DNA of 64,000 nt from Lachnoclostridium sp. An138 (GCF_002160765.1 NZ_NFLF01000002.1:186001-250000), one strand, 5' to 3'. Counted from the stretch's first letter, positions 18,161 through 27,369 are shown. Notes: generated by a model not told the origin, from the letters alone. Program-made: numbers and translations.

Positions 18161-18194
18161 TGTGATGTGGTTAGCAATATCTAACCACATCACA
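18161..18194. promoter_or_regulatory. 34-bp palindrome containing TTAG-N6-CTAA, upstream of module 2
   Basis: The core TTAGCAATATCTAA (18171-18184) is extended by ten further paired bases on each side, giving 14-base arms around a 6-base centre. It lies 35 bases upstream of the S start and 71 bases downstream of the AraC gene, so it could also act as a hairpin in a read-through transcript. Confidence 0.75.
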
Positions 18195-18264
18195 TAGAAT
18201 ATCAGTTATCGCAGACTAATCCAACCCAAAACCTACCCATTTTGACCCAAAAACGGTTGAACGC

Positions 18265-19248
18265 CTATTTTTTTGTATTGTCAAGGTAACTTCCTCGGTA
18301 ATTCTTTGGCGCTACCCCATATTTTTTCTTAAAGGCCGCCGCAAAATTGCTGGGCTTTCCATATCCAACAATCGCGGCAATTTCGCTTACATTCCAGTCT
18401 CCTTCCAAAAGCAACTGTGCCGCCTGTGTTAATCGCTGCTCAATAATATATTGATGGATTGGCATACCGTAAAATGATGAGAACCCGCGTGTCAGTTTCG
18501 TCATGCTCAAGTGTACCATACGAGATAGTTCTTCGCATGAAGGGGCGAATGCAAGCTGACTGTCTATAATGCGCTTGGCCTCCATAATGGCAGTCCTTTC
18601 GGTCTTAGACATGGAAATGTTTTTGCCCATCAAAATATCTAATTCAAGCACTTCCCCCAAATAAATAGACAATAATTCCAGCAATTTACCATCCAAATAC
18701 AAATAACCCAATCCGCCACGATATTGCGTAAAGCGGCTGGTCTCTGCTAAAATCTGCTCCATGATTGGAGTTACCGGAACTTTAGAAATCCCATAAAGAA
18801 GTTTCTTTTCATAAACAGTTGCCTCTTGCCCGTCAAAGTAATCTGCGAGAAGGTGAGAGAAATAGGAAATGGGGATTTTAATGCTTTTGAATGAAAAGTC
18901 GCTGTCTTTTTTGTAACAAATATATTCGGTTCCACCGTGTCCTGCATAAATGCAAGACTCATTCTTTTGGATAGTAACAGAGCGCTGCTCATTCATGATC
19001 CCCCAGGAAATCCCATCATTCAGGCAAAAAATGATTTGCATATACTCCTTACTGACAGGGCCTTGCACATTCATATCTGCCTGATAGCACATTTGCCAGT
19101 CCGAAAGAATAACTCCATGTTTGATCTTGGTTTGAGCAATTCTTCCTCTCCCTATGTCAGATGGAATATCCATCGAGATTGTCTGGGGAGAATTTGTTAT
19201 GAGATCATTATATAATTTACCAAGATAGTGGCTTCCATGTGTCATCAT
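18265..19248 (-). CDS. AraC-family regulator, PchR/YbtA-like, adjacent to module 2
   Basis: About 327 residues. The N-terminal two thirds is a variable ligand domain. The last 100 residues carry two helix-turn-helix motifs (ELSRMVHLSMTKLTRGFSSF and VSEIAAIVGYGKPSNFAAAF followed by KKKYGVAPKNYR). Regulators of this group activate siderophore transport genes when they bind the ferric siderophore (PchR, YbtA). I prefer the ATG at 19248, nine bases after GAGG; the ATG at 19257 abuts that sequence. A TTAG-N6-CTAA site lies in its leader, so it is probably metal-repressed as well. Confidence 0.85.
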   Translation of the reverse strand: MMTHGSHYLGKLYNDLITNSPQTISMDIPSDIGRGRIAQTKIKHGVILSDWQMCYQADMNVQGPVSKEYMQIIFCLNDGISWGIMNEQRSVTIQKNESCIYAGHGGTEYICYKKDSDFSFKSIKIPISYFSHLLADYFDGQEATVYEKKLLYGISKVPVTPIMEQILAETSRFTQYRGGLGYLYLDGKLLELLSIYLGEVLELDILMGKNISMSKTERTAIMEAKRIIDSQLAFAPSCEELSRMVHLSMTKLTRGFSSFYGMPIHQYIIEQRLTQAAQLLLEGDWNVSEIAAIVGYGKPSNFAAAFKKKYGVAPKNYRGSYLDNTKK

Positions 19249-19269
19249 TGTTTTCATCCTCTAAAACGA

Positions 19270-19283
19270 TTAGTTACAACTAA
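19270..19283. promoter_or_regulatory. TTAG-N6-CTAA operator upstream of module 2 AraC gene
   Basis: TTAGTTACAACTAA. On the minus strand it follows a likely promoter (TTGACT, 16-17 bases, TATATC) and would overlap or closely follow the transcription start. Confidence 0.65.
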
Positions 19284-19428
19284 TTCAATGATATACCAGA
19301 AATGCCCACATAGTCAAGGGAAAGAAATTCTCTATGCGACTGCTTCACTAACCATGACACAAAACAGACTCAAGAAGTTACTTAGAGCAACTCCTTTATC
19401 AATGCGTGAAGATTTTATAATCAATCTT

Positions 19429-19482
19429 CTATTTATGTTTATCATTTCTCAAATAGTCCCCCCCGGACGCATGAAGTTTCAT
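19429..19482 (-). pseudogene. Remnant of a DtxR-family regulator start, end of module 3
   Basis: A 17-codon frame, MKLHASGGDYLRNDKHK, preceded by GGAGGTAACA. The first eleven residues match the start of the module 2 remnant (MKLHVSGEDYL) and of DtxR/MntR-type proteins; the rest is not conserved. It follows the last ABC gene of module 3 by 12 bases, the same place as in module 2. Confidence 0.65.
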
Positions 19483-19494
19483 TGTTACCTCCAA

Positions 19495-21249
19495 TCAGGC
19501 AGAAATTTTTTGTTCGGCGTTCCACATAGCCGCATACTTTCCGCCTTTAGCCAGCAATTCATCGTGAGTACCGGCTTCAGCAATCTTTCCGTCAGATACC
19601 ACAAGGATTTGATCTGCATTTTTGACGATGGAAAGGGTATGAGCAATCATTACCACAGTCTTTTTCTCTTTCAGCAGATTAGCGATGGCCTGCTTTACTG
19701 CCAGCTCGTTCTCGATGTCAAGGGACGCTGTCGCTTCATCCAAAAGCAGGATCGGGCTGTTTTTCAGGATGGCGCGAGCGATTGAAATCCGCTGACGCTC
19801 ACCGCCAGAGAGAAGGTTTCCGTTCTCACCGGTCGGTGTATCGTATCCCTTTTCCATCTTGCGGATGAAGCCGTCACAATTCGCCTCCCGGCAGGCGGCC
19901 TCGATTTCCTCGTCTGAGGCATTGGGGCGGGCGTGCCGGATATTGTCCCGGATGGTATCGTCAAAGAGAAATACATCCTGGTCTACCATAGAAATTTGTT
20001 CCAGTACACGCTCTGCGGCCACATGGTTAATAGGCTTGCCGCCGATTGAAATGGTTCCTCCATCCGCCTCGTAGTATTTTGCAATCAGGTTCAGAATGGT
20101 GGATTTGCCGGAACCAGAGTCCCCAACGATGGCAGTGAGCTTCTGGTCTGGCACCGTAAAGGTGACGTGTTTCAGCACCGGCTCTCCAGGTACATACGAG
20201 AAGTCCACACTGTCGAAGGTGATTTCATGGGTGGCCGTTTGAAGCGGCTCCATGCTGCCGGTTTCCTCTGGTTCGTTCATCACACCCAGAATTTTGTTTT
20301 TGGAAATCATCAGGTTCTTGTAACTTGTCAGGTCTACAAAAATAGAGTTCGCCAGCTTTGCACAAAACAAAGGCAGCATACAGATCAGAAGATAAGATAC
20401 TGTATCCAATGTTCCGGCAGCCCAGGGCGTATAAGCTGTCCAGATAACAAGCGGACAGGACAGCCAGCTTAAAATGCCAAATCCAGCGCCGATAGGAAGG
20501 ACTTTCGCTTCATACACAAAGCTGATCCGGCAAAACTCCCGCATGGCGCCTATAACGGTTTTATTCTTCAATCCACATACGCCATAGGCCCGGAAAGTCT
20601 GAATACCAGACACATACTCCACAATGCTGCTGACATTCTTCGCACAAATATCATTCTTTTCTTTACCATATTTCACAACCTGCCGGAAGGAAAGCCACAG
20701 TCCGGGGATCAAAAGCAGGTCGGCAATCAGCAGGATCATTCCGGCGGGCACATAAATAGTCATCACAAAAATAATCAGCATGAGCGAAAGCGCAAAACTT
20801 TTTGCCAGATCACCGATCTTATGGGTCAGGATTTTTTCATAGTTGTTTACATCGCTTGTGATGGTATTGATATAATCGCCGGTCTGTCCCTGGGTAAACC
20901 GGGACAGCGGGATACGCTTCAAATGGTCGCCCATAAAAAGCCTGATGTTTTTGCTAACCTCTGCGCCGCCAATCTGCGCTTTGGTATAACCATAGCTGTA
21001 AATCAGAATACGGAGCAGGAAAACGACCGCAATTACACCAGTCAATATCAATGCCCGGTTCATGTCAAACTGCCCTGACCACAGAAACTGCATGACAGAG
21101 TAAAGAAGCATGAACAAGCTGCCGGAGAGAAGCCCTTCCAGAACAGTCCCGCCAACGCCAATATAAAAATTACGGTTCTTTTTCAATACATCACGGCCCA
21201 GGCCACCCTCTCTGGCTTCTCCGGAACCATTCATCTTGTGCTCACTCAT
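19495..21249 (-). CDS. ABC half transporter (exporter fold), module 3 subunit B
   Basis: 584 residues: transmembrane domain, then GDSGSGKST, LSGGERQR, ILLLDEATASLDIENE and IAHTLSI. The N terminus (MNGSGEAREGGLG) encodes a degenerate copy of the short repeat found four more times in this module. It overlaps the partner gene by eight bases. Function inferred as for the other ABC pairs. Confidence 0.85.
   Translation of the reverse strand: MSEHKMNGSGEAREGGLGRDVLKKNRNFYIGVGGTVLEGLLSGSLFMLLYSVMQFLWSGQFDMNRALILTGVIAVVFLLRILIYSYGYTKAQIGGAEVSKNIRLFMGDHLKRIPLSRFTQGQTGDYINTITSDVNNYEKILTHKIGDLAKSFALSLMLIIFVMTIYVPAGMILLIADLLLIPGLWLSFRQVVKYGKEKNDICAKNVSSIVEYVSGIQTFRAYGVCGLKNKTVIGAMREFCRISFVYEAKVLPIGAGFGILSWLSCPLVIWTAYTPWAAGTLDTVSYLLICMLPLFCAKLANSIFVDLTSYKNLMISKNKILGVMNEPEETGSMEPLQTATHEITFDSVDFSYVPGEPVLKHVTFTVPDQKLTAIVGDSGSGKSTILNLIAKYYEADGGTISIGGKPINHVAAERVLEQISMVDQDVFLFDDTIRDNIRHARPNASDEEIEAACREANCDGFIRKMEKGYDTPTGENGNLLSGGERQRISIARAILKNSPILLLDEATASLDIENELAVKQAIANLLKEKKTVVMIAHTLSIVKNADQILVVSDGKIAEAGTHDELLAKGGKYAAMWNAEQKISA
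21191..21237 (-). repeat. Module 3 coding repeat, copy 1 (degenerate)
   Basis: Encodes MNGSGEAREGGLGRD near the N terminus of the module 3 subunit B. It is the most diverged of five copies. Confidence 0.65.
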
Positions 21250-23158
21250 GCTGCTCGCCTCCTTTTATCAAAATAGCAGACTCACGAAAATCCTCTGGAT
21301 TTTCGCTCGTTAACGTATCACTGCTGCCACAGTGATACGTTATATTCCGGGCTGTTTCGTAATCCTCCCACGCCTTCCGATAGTAAGCATTGTTCCTTCG
21401 GACTTCCTCATGGGTTCCGACACAGGTGATTGTATGATTTTCAACCACTGCTACACGCTCGCACATCTTCAATGCGCTCAAACGATGGGCTACCACAATG
21501 ACCGTCTTTCCCTTGCAGAGATTTTGAATGGCTTTGTCAATCTCCATCTGATTTTCCGGATCAGAGGCGCTTGTAGCCTCGTCTAAGATCAAAATGGGAG
21601 CGTTCTTCAGAATCGCACGGGCAATGGCAATCCGCTGTTTTTCACCGCCGGAAAATCGGGAACCGAAGCTGCCTACCTTCGTGTCATATCCATCCGGCAA
21701 AGACATGATGAAGTCATCAATCTGCGCCTCTTTTGCGGCGGCCCGCACTTCTTCCAAAGTGGCACCTGAGCCCATGCGGATATTTTCTAAAACGCTGTCA
21801 CGGGTCAGGAAGGTCTTTTGGAACACAATGGCGATATTTTTCAGAATGGTATCATAATTGAGTTCCTTTACATTTTTCCCTCCAATCAGTACTTCGCCCT
21901 CCTGCACATCATAGAACCGGGAGATCAGTTCAATTATGGTGCTCTTACCGGCGCCAGACTGTCCCACAAGGGCCATGCGTTCGCCGTCTTTAATTTTAAG
22001 GTTGACGCCCTGCAGTACATTGGTCTTGCCATCACGGTCCAGACCGCCTTCTCTGCCTCCTTCGGAGCCATTCACCTTGTAGGAAAACCAGACATTGCGA
22101 AGTTCAATATCGTGATTTTGTGGAAAGTCTGTTCCACCCTCACAGCCCAGGCCGTCTTCTCTGCCTCCTTCGGAGCCATTCACCTCGTAAATCGGAATAT
22201 CCAGGATTTCTTTGGTCTTAGTAACAGCGTTCAGCACATTGGCAAAATTAGTCCCCAGTTCCTGCAGGGGGCGGATTTCCGTCAAATACATGGAACCTAC
22301 ATAGACGAACAGCAAAAAGGCGCTGGCCGCCAGCGAGCCTTTCAGGAAAAGCATTCCGCCGATTGGAACCATCAGCAGCATCCCACATTCGATGATAACA
22401 ACAAAGGCCGCATAAGGTGGCCCCATACGCCGGGAAGTTTCATTCCACATGGCGTTTTCTTCCTGGATAGCGTCTGAAAACTTTTGAAACGATTTGCTCC
22501 CCATGTTATAGGCTTTAATCAGTTTCATGCCGCTGATGTACTCAATCATAACCGAGTTCAGTGTGGTAATGGAGCGATTGGCCCGTTCCATCAGGTCATC
22601 CGTATTGCGGAACATCATCCCCATTACAACAACAGCAAGGATCAGCGGAACCAGGGAAATCAATGCCAGAGGAATATTGACGGTCATCAGATAAAGAAAG
22701 ATGACTACCGGCCCAACCAGATAGCACACAAGGTCCGGAAGGTTATGGGCCAGGAATAGCTCCAGCTTTTCAATATCTTCATTCAGAACCGTTTTAATAT
22801 CCCCGGTGCGCCGTTCATTCAAGGCCCCCAAAGGCGCTCTGGCCATGTGTTCTGCCACCATGCAGCGCACTTTGAAAAGAGCGCCATAGGCCCCTTTGTG
22901 GGCTGCTACGCCGGAACAGCCAAACAGGGCAAACCGCAAGGTTACCGCCACTGCAATCATCGCCACAGTCTGCACAACCAATTCCTGCGTGCAGGTATGA
23001 TTGAATGTGGCGTCCATCAGCCGGTAAATCCCAATGTAAGGGACGATAATGCAAAAGCCGCTGACCGCCGATAGAAAAATCGCCAGGAACAGCCAGATTT
23101 TTTGCTCACCGGCCCAGTGGAGCAGCAAAGCTACTCTGTTTTCTTTTTTCTGTTTCAT
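21242..23158 (-). CDS. ABC half transporter (exporter fold), module 3 subunit A, with repeat-derived insertions
   Basis: 638 residues, about 50 longer than its paralogues. The extra length comes largely from two in-frame copies of a short repeat (VNGSEGGRE...), one in the linker before the nucleotide-binding domain (about residues 325-340) and one right after the A-loop aromatic residue (VWFSYK). The catalytic motifs are intact: GQSGAGKST, FSGGEKQR (F for the usual L), LILDEATSASDPENQ and VAHRLSA. The insertion sites are surface loops in known ABC structures, so function may be kept. Shares an eight-base overlap with subunit B. Confidence 0.85.
   Translation of the reverse strand: MKQKKENRVALLLHWAGEQKIWLFLAIFLSAVSGFCIIVPYIGIYRLMDATFNHTCTQELVVQTVAMIAVAVTLRFALFGCSGVAAHKGAYGALFKVRCMVAEHMARAPLGALNERRTGDIKTVLNEDIEKLELFLAHNLPDLVCYLVGPVVIFLYLMTVNIPLALISLVPLILAVVVMGMMFRNTDDLMERANRSITTLNSVMIEYISGMKLIKAYNMGSKSFQKFSDAIQEENAMWNETSRRMGPPYAAFVVIIECGMLLMVPIGGMLFLKGSLAASAFLLFVYVGSMYLTEIRPLQELGTNFANVLNAVTKTKEILDIPIYEVNGSEGGREDGLGCEGGTDFPQNHDIELRNVWFSYKVNGSEGGREGGLDRDGKTNVLQGVNLKIKDGERMALVGQSGAGKSTIIELISRFYDVQEGEVLIGGKNVKELNYDTILKNIAIVFQKTFLTRDSVLENIRMGSGATLEEVRAAAKEAQIDDFIMSLPDGYDTKVGSFGSRFSGGEKQRIAIARAILKNAPILILDEATSASDPENQMEIDKAIQNLCKGKTVIVVAHRLSALKMCERVAVVENHTITCVGTHEEVRRNNAYYRKAWEDYETARNITYHCGSSDTLTSENPEDFRESAILIKGGEQHE
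22031..22080 (-). repeat. Module 3 coding repeat, copy 2
   Basis: Encodes KVNGSEGGREGGLDRDG directly after the A-loop (VWFSY) of the module 3 subunit A ATPase domain. Confidence 0.8.
22141..22188 (-). repeat. Module 3 coding repeat, copy 3
   Basis: Encodes EVNGSEGGREDGLGCEG in the linker between membrane and ATPase domains of the module 3 subunit A. It lies about 110 bases from copy 2 and shares CTCCTTCGGAGCCATTCACC (plus strand). Confidence 0.8.
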
Positions 23159-23161
23159 AGC

Positions 23162-24724
23162 TCACCTCTCCTTTCCATCTGAATGGCCCAGGCCACCCTC
23201 TCTGTCTCCTTCGGAGCCATTCACCTTGACAGAGAACAGCTCTCTCAATTTCGGGAGGGCATCCATCACAACAGGTACATCATCGGGCATTTCGCCCTCG
23301 TCAAAATGCAGGACGCGGGAGCAGGTTCGGCAGACAAACTCAAAATCATGGGTAACGATGAAAATAACCTTTCCCATGTCAGACAATCGCCGGATCAGCC
23401 CTGCCACCTGTGCCATACTGTCAAAATCCAGGCCGCTGGTCGGTTCATCAAATACCAGAAGATTTTTTCCGCAGATCATACTGACCGCTACAGCTACCCG
23501 CTGTTTTTGACCGCCTGACAGGGTGTTCGGGTGTTGTTCCCGGTAAGAGGCAAGCCCCAATTTCTCTAGTGTTTCCGTCACTAATTTCTGATCGGGACCC
23601 TGAATACCAAAGGAGCATTCTGCCTCAACACTGTCAGCAAACAATTCGTAGTTCACATCCTGCATGACCATATAAGACTTCTTCAGCCTTGCCTTTCGAT
23701 CCATCGGCCTGCCATCCCACAGGAATTGTCCATCACAGTCCTTATGCAGTCCGCACAAGGCGCGGGAAAAGGTGGTTTTGCCTGCTCCGTTATGACCAAC
23801 TACTCCGATAACTTCTCCCTTCGCGGCAGAGAGGGCAATATGATGTAAAATCGTCCTCTTTTTGTAGCGGAGTGTTACATCTTGAAGTTCAAGTATGGGA
23901 GCTGAAACAGGCAGGCACTTCTGTGGAGGAAGTACCTCTGTCAAATCTACCGCCCGCAGCCCCATGTGTTCACGCTCGGCTTCTGGCAGCTTGCGAAATT
24001 CCTCCGGCGTATAAATTTTTCTGATTTGCCCTTTTTCAAGATAAACAATGCGGTCTGCAAGTTCCATCAGGTAGTACAGCCGGTGTTCCGCAATTAAAAT
24101 CGTTTTGCCCTGGCTTTTTATCAGCCGCAGGTGTTCCTTTAATTCCTGAATGGAAGTCATGTCCAGGTTAGAAGATGGCTCGTCCAGCAGATAAATTTTC
24201 GGGTTCATAGCGTAGACAGAAGCAAAAGCGATTTTCTGCTTTTCACCGCCGGACAATTCAAAAATGTTCCTGCTCCGCAGCTTCTGGATATGCAGATCCT
24301 CTGTTGTCTGTTCTACCCTCTCGGCCAATTCCTGGGGAGGGCGTGCCTCATTCTCAATACCGAAAGCAATCTCGCTGTCGGTGTCCACATTGAAAAATTG
24401 TGTCCGTGGATTTTGAAAAACCGAACCAACCTTTGCGGCAATCTGGTACATGGGAAGATTACTGATTTCCTGACCGTCTACCAGCACACGGCCATGAAGT
24501 TCCCCCTGATAAAACTGCGGGATCAATCCATTGACCAGGCGTGTAATCGTTGTTTTGCCACACCCGCTGCGCCCACAGAACAGGACACATTCTCCATCCG
24601 CAATTTTCAGATTGATGTCATGCAGGCCATCATGCTCCTGCCCATCACGGCCCAGGCCGTCTTCTCTGTCTCCTTCGGAGACATTCACCTCATAAGAAAA
24701 GGATACATGTTCAAGCTCAATCAA
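23162..24724 (-). CDS. Fused double ATPase of an ECF transporter (EcfA-A'), module 3
   Basis: About 520 residues, longer than the module 1 and 2 versions because of two repeat-derived segments: one after the A-loop (SFSYEVNVSEGDRE) and one forming the C terminus (KVNGSEGDREGGLG). Motifs: GRSGCGKTT, LSGGEKQK, IYLLDEPSSNLD in domain 1; GHNGAGKTT, LSGGQKQR, LLVFDEPTSGLD in domain 2. The best start is TTG at 24724, overlapping the EcfT stop as TTGA, with GGGGAGG nine bases upstream. Confidence 0.88.
   Translation of the reverse strand: MIELEHVSFSYEVNVSEGDREDGLGRDGQEHDGLHDINLKIADGECVLFCGRSGCGKTTITRLVNGLIPQFYQGELHGRVLVDGQEISNLPMYQIAAKVGSVFQNPRTQFFNVDTDSEIAFGIENEARPPQELAERVEQTTEDLHIQKLRSRNIFELSGGEKQKIAFASVYAMNPKIYLLDEPSSNLDMTSIQELKEHLRLIKSQGKTILIAEHRLYYLMELADRIVYLEKGQIRKIYTPEEFRKLPEAEREHMGLRAVDLTEVLPPQKCLPVSAPILELQDVTLRYKKRTILHHIALSAAKGEVIGVVGHNGAGKTTFSRALCGLHKDCDGQFLWDGRPMDRKARLKKSYMVMQDVNYELFADSVEAECSFGIQGPDQKLVTETLEKLGLASYREQHPNTLSGGQKQRVAVAVSMICGKNLLVFDEPTSGLDFDSMAQVAGLIRRLSDMGKVIFIVTHDFEFVCRTCSRVLHFDEGEMPDDVPVVMDALPKLRELFSVKVNGSEGDREGGLGHSDGKER
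23181..23230 (-). repeat. Module 3 coding repeat, copy 4
   Basis: Encodes KVNGSEGDREGGLGHSDG at the C terminus of the module 3 EcfA protein, beyond the conserved end of the second ATPase domain. Confidence 0.8.
24644..24690 (-). repeat. Module 3 coding repeat, copy 5
   Basis: Encodes EVNVSEGDREDGLGRDG after the A-loop of the first ATPase domain of the module 3 EcfA, the structural position of copy 2 in a different gene. Confidence 0.8.
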
Positions 24725-25446
24725 CCGATGACACCTCCCCGCATACACAATTCAAAGAGCAGAAAGGCAATGGCAGCCGCCATAATCATCCAATCAGCAA
24801 TTCCGCACTTTATCTGAACAAGACAGGTGCGTGGATTAGGATTTTCTATTCCGCGGGTAACAGAAGCGATGGAAAGCTCATCTGCCGCTTTCGAGGCCGT
24901 CATCATCAACGGCACATAGATACACTCTACCGTCATTCCCGGATGGGACAGAAAGCCCCCAAAAGAAGGGGAAACATCTCTCATCCGCATAGCGTCCTTG
25001 ATATATCGCCAATCCTCCTGTATGGTCGGAATATAACGCAGCATGACCGCCAACGGGATCACTAATTTCTTCGGCGCATGGACGCGGTTCATTGCGGACA
25101 GAAACTCATTCACCTTTGTTGTTGACAGTACAATTCCGGCCAACATCCCACAGGCATAGACTTTATGAAACAGACCTAAAAAGGCGATGAACATAGTCCG
25201 CAGCGTTCCTGTCATTTCAGCCATGATCCAGACCGTCAGAACGCAGATTACAGCATAGAAGCACACTGCCTTGATGACATATTTCCATTTTCCGAAGAAT
25301 GTTCCCAATATTGCAATCAGCACAACAAGCGCAAACTGGTATGCCAGAGAAGGGGCAAACATGGACGCTAAAACACAGATCAAGATAAGAAAGAGCTTGG
25401 CCCGTGGGTCAAGCCAAAGCCCTTTCTTCTGGCGCTCACCGCTCAT
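24721..25446 (-). CDS. EcfT (CbiQ-type) coupling protein, module 3
   Basis: 241 residues with about five hydrophobic segments and the conserved ADELSIASVTRGIE region near residue 195, which contacts the ATPase. The start overlaps the S-component stop by four bases (ATGA) and the stop overlaps the EcfA start. Confidence 0.88.
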   Translation of the reverse strand: MSGERQKKGLWLDPRAKLFLILICVLASMFAPSLAYQFALVVLIAILGTFFGKWKYVIKAVCFYAVICVLTVWIMAEMTGTLRTMFIAFLGLFHKVYACGMLAGIVLSTTKVNEFLSAMNRVHAPKKLVIPLAVMLRYIPTIQEDWRYIKDAMRMRDVSPSFGGFLSHPGMTVECIYVPLMMTASKAADELSIASVTRGIENPNPRTCLVQIKCGIADWMIMAAAIAFLLFELCMRGGVIG

Positions 25447-26054
25447 GCCGTGATACCCGCCTTTTCAAACTGCTTTTTCAGCATTTTGCAGCCTACAAAG
25501 GCACTGATTGCCGATGTAATGATAGCGGCGGCAAACATGGCAATCAGGATGCCGGTGTTGGCGGTTGCCTGCATGGTGTCAATGTAGCTCTGTTCGGTTC
25601 CGTTACCCAGCATAGTCTGCGCCCATCCATTGGGGTCAGCAAAGAAAACGATGTACGATCCAGTACCGCCCAGGGAGAACAGGATATATGCAATACTGTT
25701 GAACTTCTTGCTCTTATACTGTCCCGCACCGGCAACAAAGTCAGCTACGATGGCCATAATCAGATATCCCAACGCAAATGCCCAGTGCATACCTGTTACA
25801 AACCAGATAATGCCGATGATAATTCCCATAATAGAGAGACTCCACCTCTTTTGAACCTTTGCTATCAGCAACAGATAAACAGGACCGGCAAGCAACCCGC
25901 TCCCGGCAGGCATAAAGAAAGTCAGTACAGGATTGGTCGCAAAAAAGATTCCGCCCACTAGTATAAAGACGAATAGCAGGGCAGTAAAAATACCTGTCGT
26001 TACCAGATCCTTCACAGTAAGGCCTTTGTTCATAGAATTTGCTTGATTTTTCAT
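25443..26054 (-). CDS. ECF transporter S component, Trep_Strep/MptD-like, module 3
   Basis: 203 residues, about six hydrophobic helices, with the shared C-terminal pattern (GCKMLKKQFEKAG). AGGAGG lies seven bases before the ATG at 26054. It is the first gene of the module 3 operon; the TTAG operator lies about 60 bases upstream in the region shared with a divergent AraC gene. Confidence 0.85.
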   Translation of the reverse strand: MKNQANSMNKGLTVKDLVTTGIFTALLFVFILVGGIFFATNPVLTFFMPAGSGLLAGPVYLLLIAKVQKRWSLSIMGIIIGIIWFVTGMHWAFALGYLIMAIVADFVAGAGQYKSKKFNSIAYILFSLGGTGSYIVFFADPNGWAQTMLGNGTEQSYIDTMQATANTGILIAMFAAAIITSAISAFVGCKMLKKQFEKAGITA

Positions 26055-26111
26055 TGTGATCCTCCTACTTTTTCACTGTCTTGACTCGACAAGCGGTTTG
26101 TGATATTCTTG

Positions 26112-26129
26112 GGTTAGATTCGGCTAACC
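26112..26129. promoter_or_regulatory. TTAG-N6-CTAA operator between module 3 and its AraC gene
   Basis: GGTTAGATTCGGCTAACC. On the minus strand TTGACG immediately precedes it, placing the operator just downstream of the module 3 -35 box, as in the methyltransferase promoter. Confidence 0.75.
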
Positions 26130-26242
26130 GTCAATTATTACAGTACGCTTGCGGCGAACAACATGCAATAGGTTCCGGCGATGTTCGTCTGTTCCTTTCA
26201 AAAGTTCGTCCAATCGTTGCAAAAAGGAGGCGGGCTATTTTC

Positions 26243-27223
26243 ATGTCCGAAATTATTGATAAATTTTACACACCTCTGCTGACTGGCCATGGTTTTATCC
26301 GCGATCCAGACAATCAGCAGTATGGTGATTTGGGGATATGCTGGAAACTTTCTCCCGAAGTTGGAGAAGGCACTTACTGGACTTATGCACAGAAAGAGCT
26401 TTATGACATTAAGATACACAACTTTTCATTCCATGAGGATTTTATGCTGGAATTTTCTTTGCCCGAATGTCTGAGCATTACACGCTATGACTCAATTTCA
26501 GGTGAAGAACTGTCTCCATACCGAAGACTGTCTGCTGGTTGTATCAAAACTTTTATTGGAGGCTACACGCCCTATAAAGCATTGATCCACAAGAATATTC
26601 CAATCCGTTCAATCGGAATTGAAATTACTCCGGCCTATTATGAGGATTATCTGAAAAAACTATATCCAGAGGCACAAATCAATCCGGTGGACGCCTTTCG
26701 GAAGATTGACCAGACTTCGGATTTCCCGGAAATGTCAAGACTTCTTACAGAGATCAAAAACTATCGCGGAGAGGGAATTGCAGCAAAACTTTTTTATGAG
26801 GGAAAGGTTGCGGAGGCCATTTCGATGGTCGTCGAATACCAGAAAAAACATCCCGAAAAGATTGAGCAAAAACTATCTCAGCAGGATATAGAGAGCATTC
26901 AGACAGTTGCCTCTTATTTAAGTGATCATTATGCTTCTGATATTTCACTCGAGCGGCTGACTCAGATTGCTTGTATGGGAACAACAAAGCTAAAAAGCTG
27001 TTTTAAGAAATATTATGACTGTACAATCACAGAATACATCCAGCAAAGGCGAATGAGTCAAGCAGAGTATTTGCTCGCATATACGGATCTATCTGTGGGA
27101 CAGATCGCTCAGACGATAGGATACTCCACATCAAGCCGATTTGCTGAATTGTTCCGCAAAAGTACAGGGTTATTACCTATGGAATATCGCAAAATGTCTC
27201 AGAAAGGTCAAAATACGCTTTGA
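26243..27223 (+). CDS. AraC-family regulator, PchR/YbtA-like, adjacent to module 3
   Basis: About 326 residues. The C-terminal domain has two helix-turn-helix units (LERLTQIACMGTTKLKSCF and VGQIAQTIGYSTSSRFAELF with RKSTGLLPMEYRK). I start at the ATG at 26243, preceded by AAAAAGGAGG with a rather long spacer; the longer frame from 26081 runs through the operator and is unlikely. Divergent from module 3, so it probably activates that operon when its ligand is bound. Confidence 0.83.
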   Translation: MSEIIDKFYTPLLTGHGFIRDPDNQQYGDLGICWKLSPEVGEGTYWTYAQKELYDIKIHNFSFHEDFMLEFSLPECLSITRYDSISGEELSPYRRLSAGCIKTFIGGYTPYKALIHKNIPIRSIGIEITPAYYEDYLKKLYPEAQINPVDAFRKIDQTSDFPEMSRLLTEIKNYRGEGIAAKLFYEGKVAEAISMVVEYQKKHPEKIEQKLSQQDIESIQTVASYLSDHYASDISLERLTQIACMGTTKLKSCFKKYYDCTITEYIQQRRMSQAEYLLAYTDLSVGQIAQTIGYSTSSRFAELFRKSTGLLPMEYRKMSQKGQNTL

Positions 27224-27326
27224 TTTATACATCTTTCCATACAAGATAGGATGGAAAGGGATTTATGCTTTCCTCTATTAAATACTGTTCTATTACATAG
27301 TAATCCCATCTCTGCATCCATTAGAA

Positions 27327-27369
27327 AACCGGGACACATGGTTAATTGATATCTGCCACGTCCCGGTTT
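27327..27369. terminator. Bidirectional hairpin between convergent AraC and EcfA genes
   Basis: AACCGGGAC (27327-27335) pairs with GTCCCGGTT (27360-27368). It lies between two convergent stop codons, 27223 and 27409. Confidence 0.6.
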
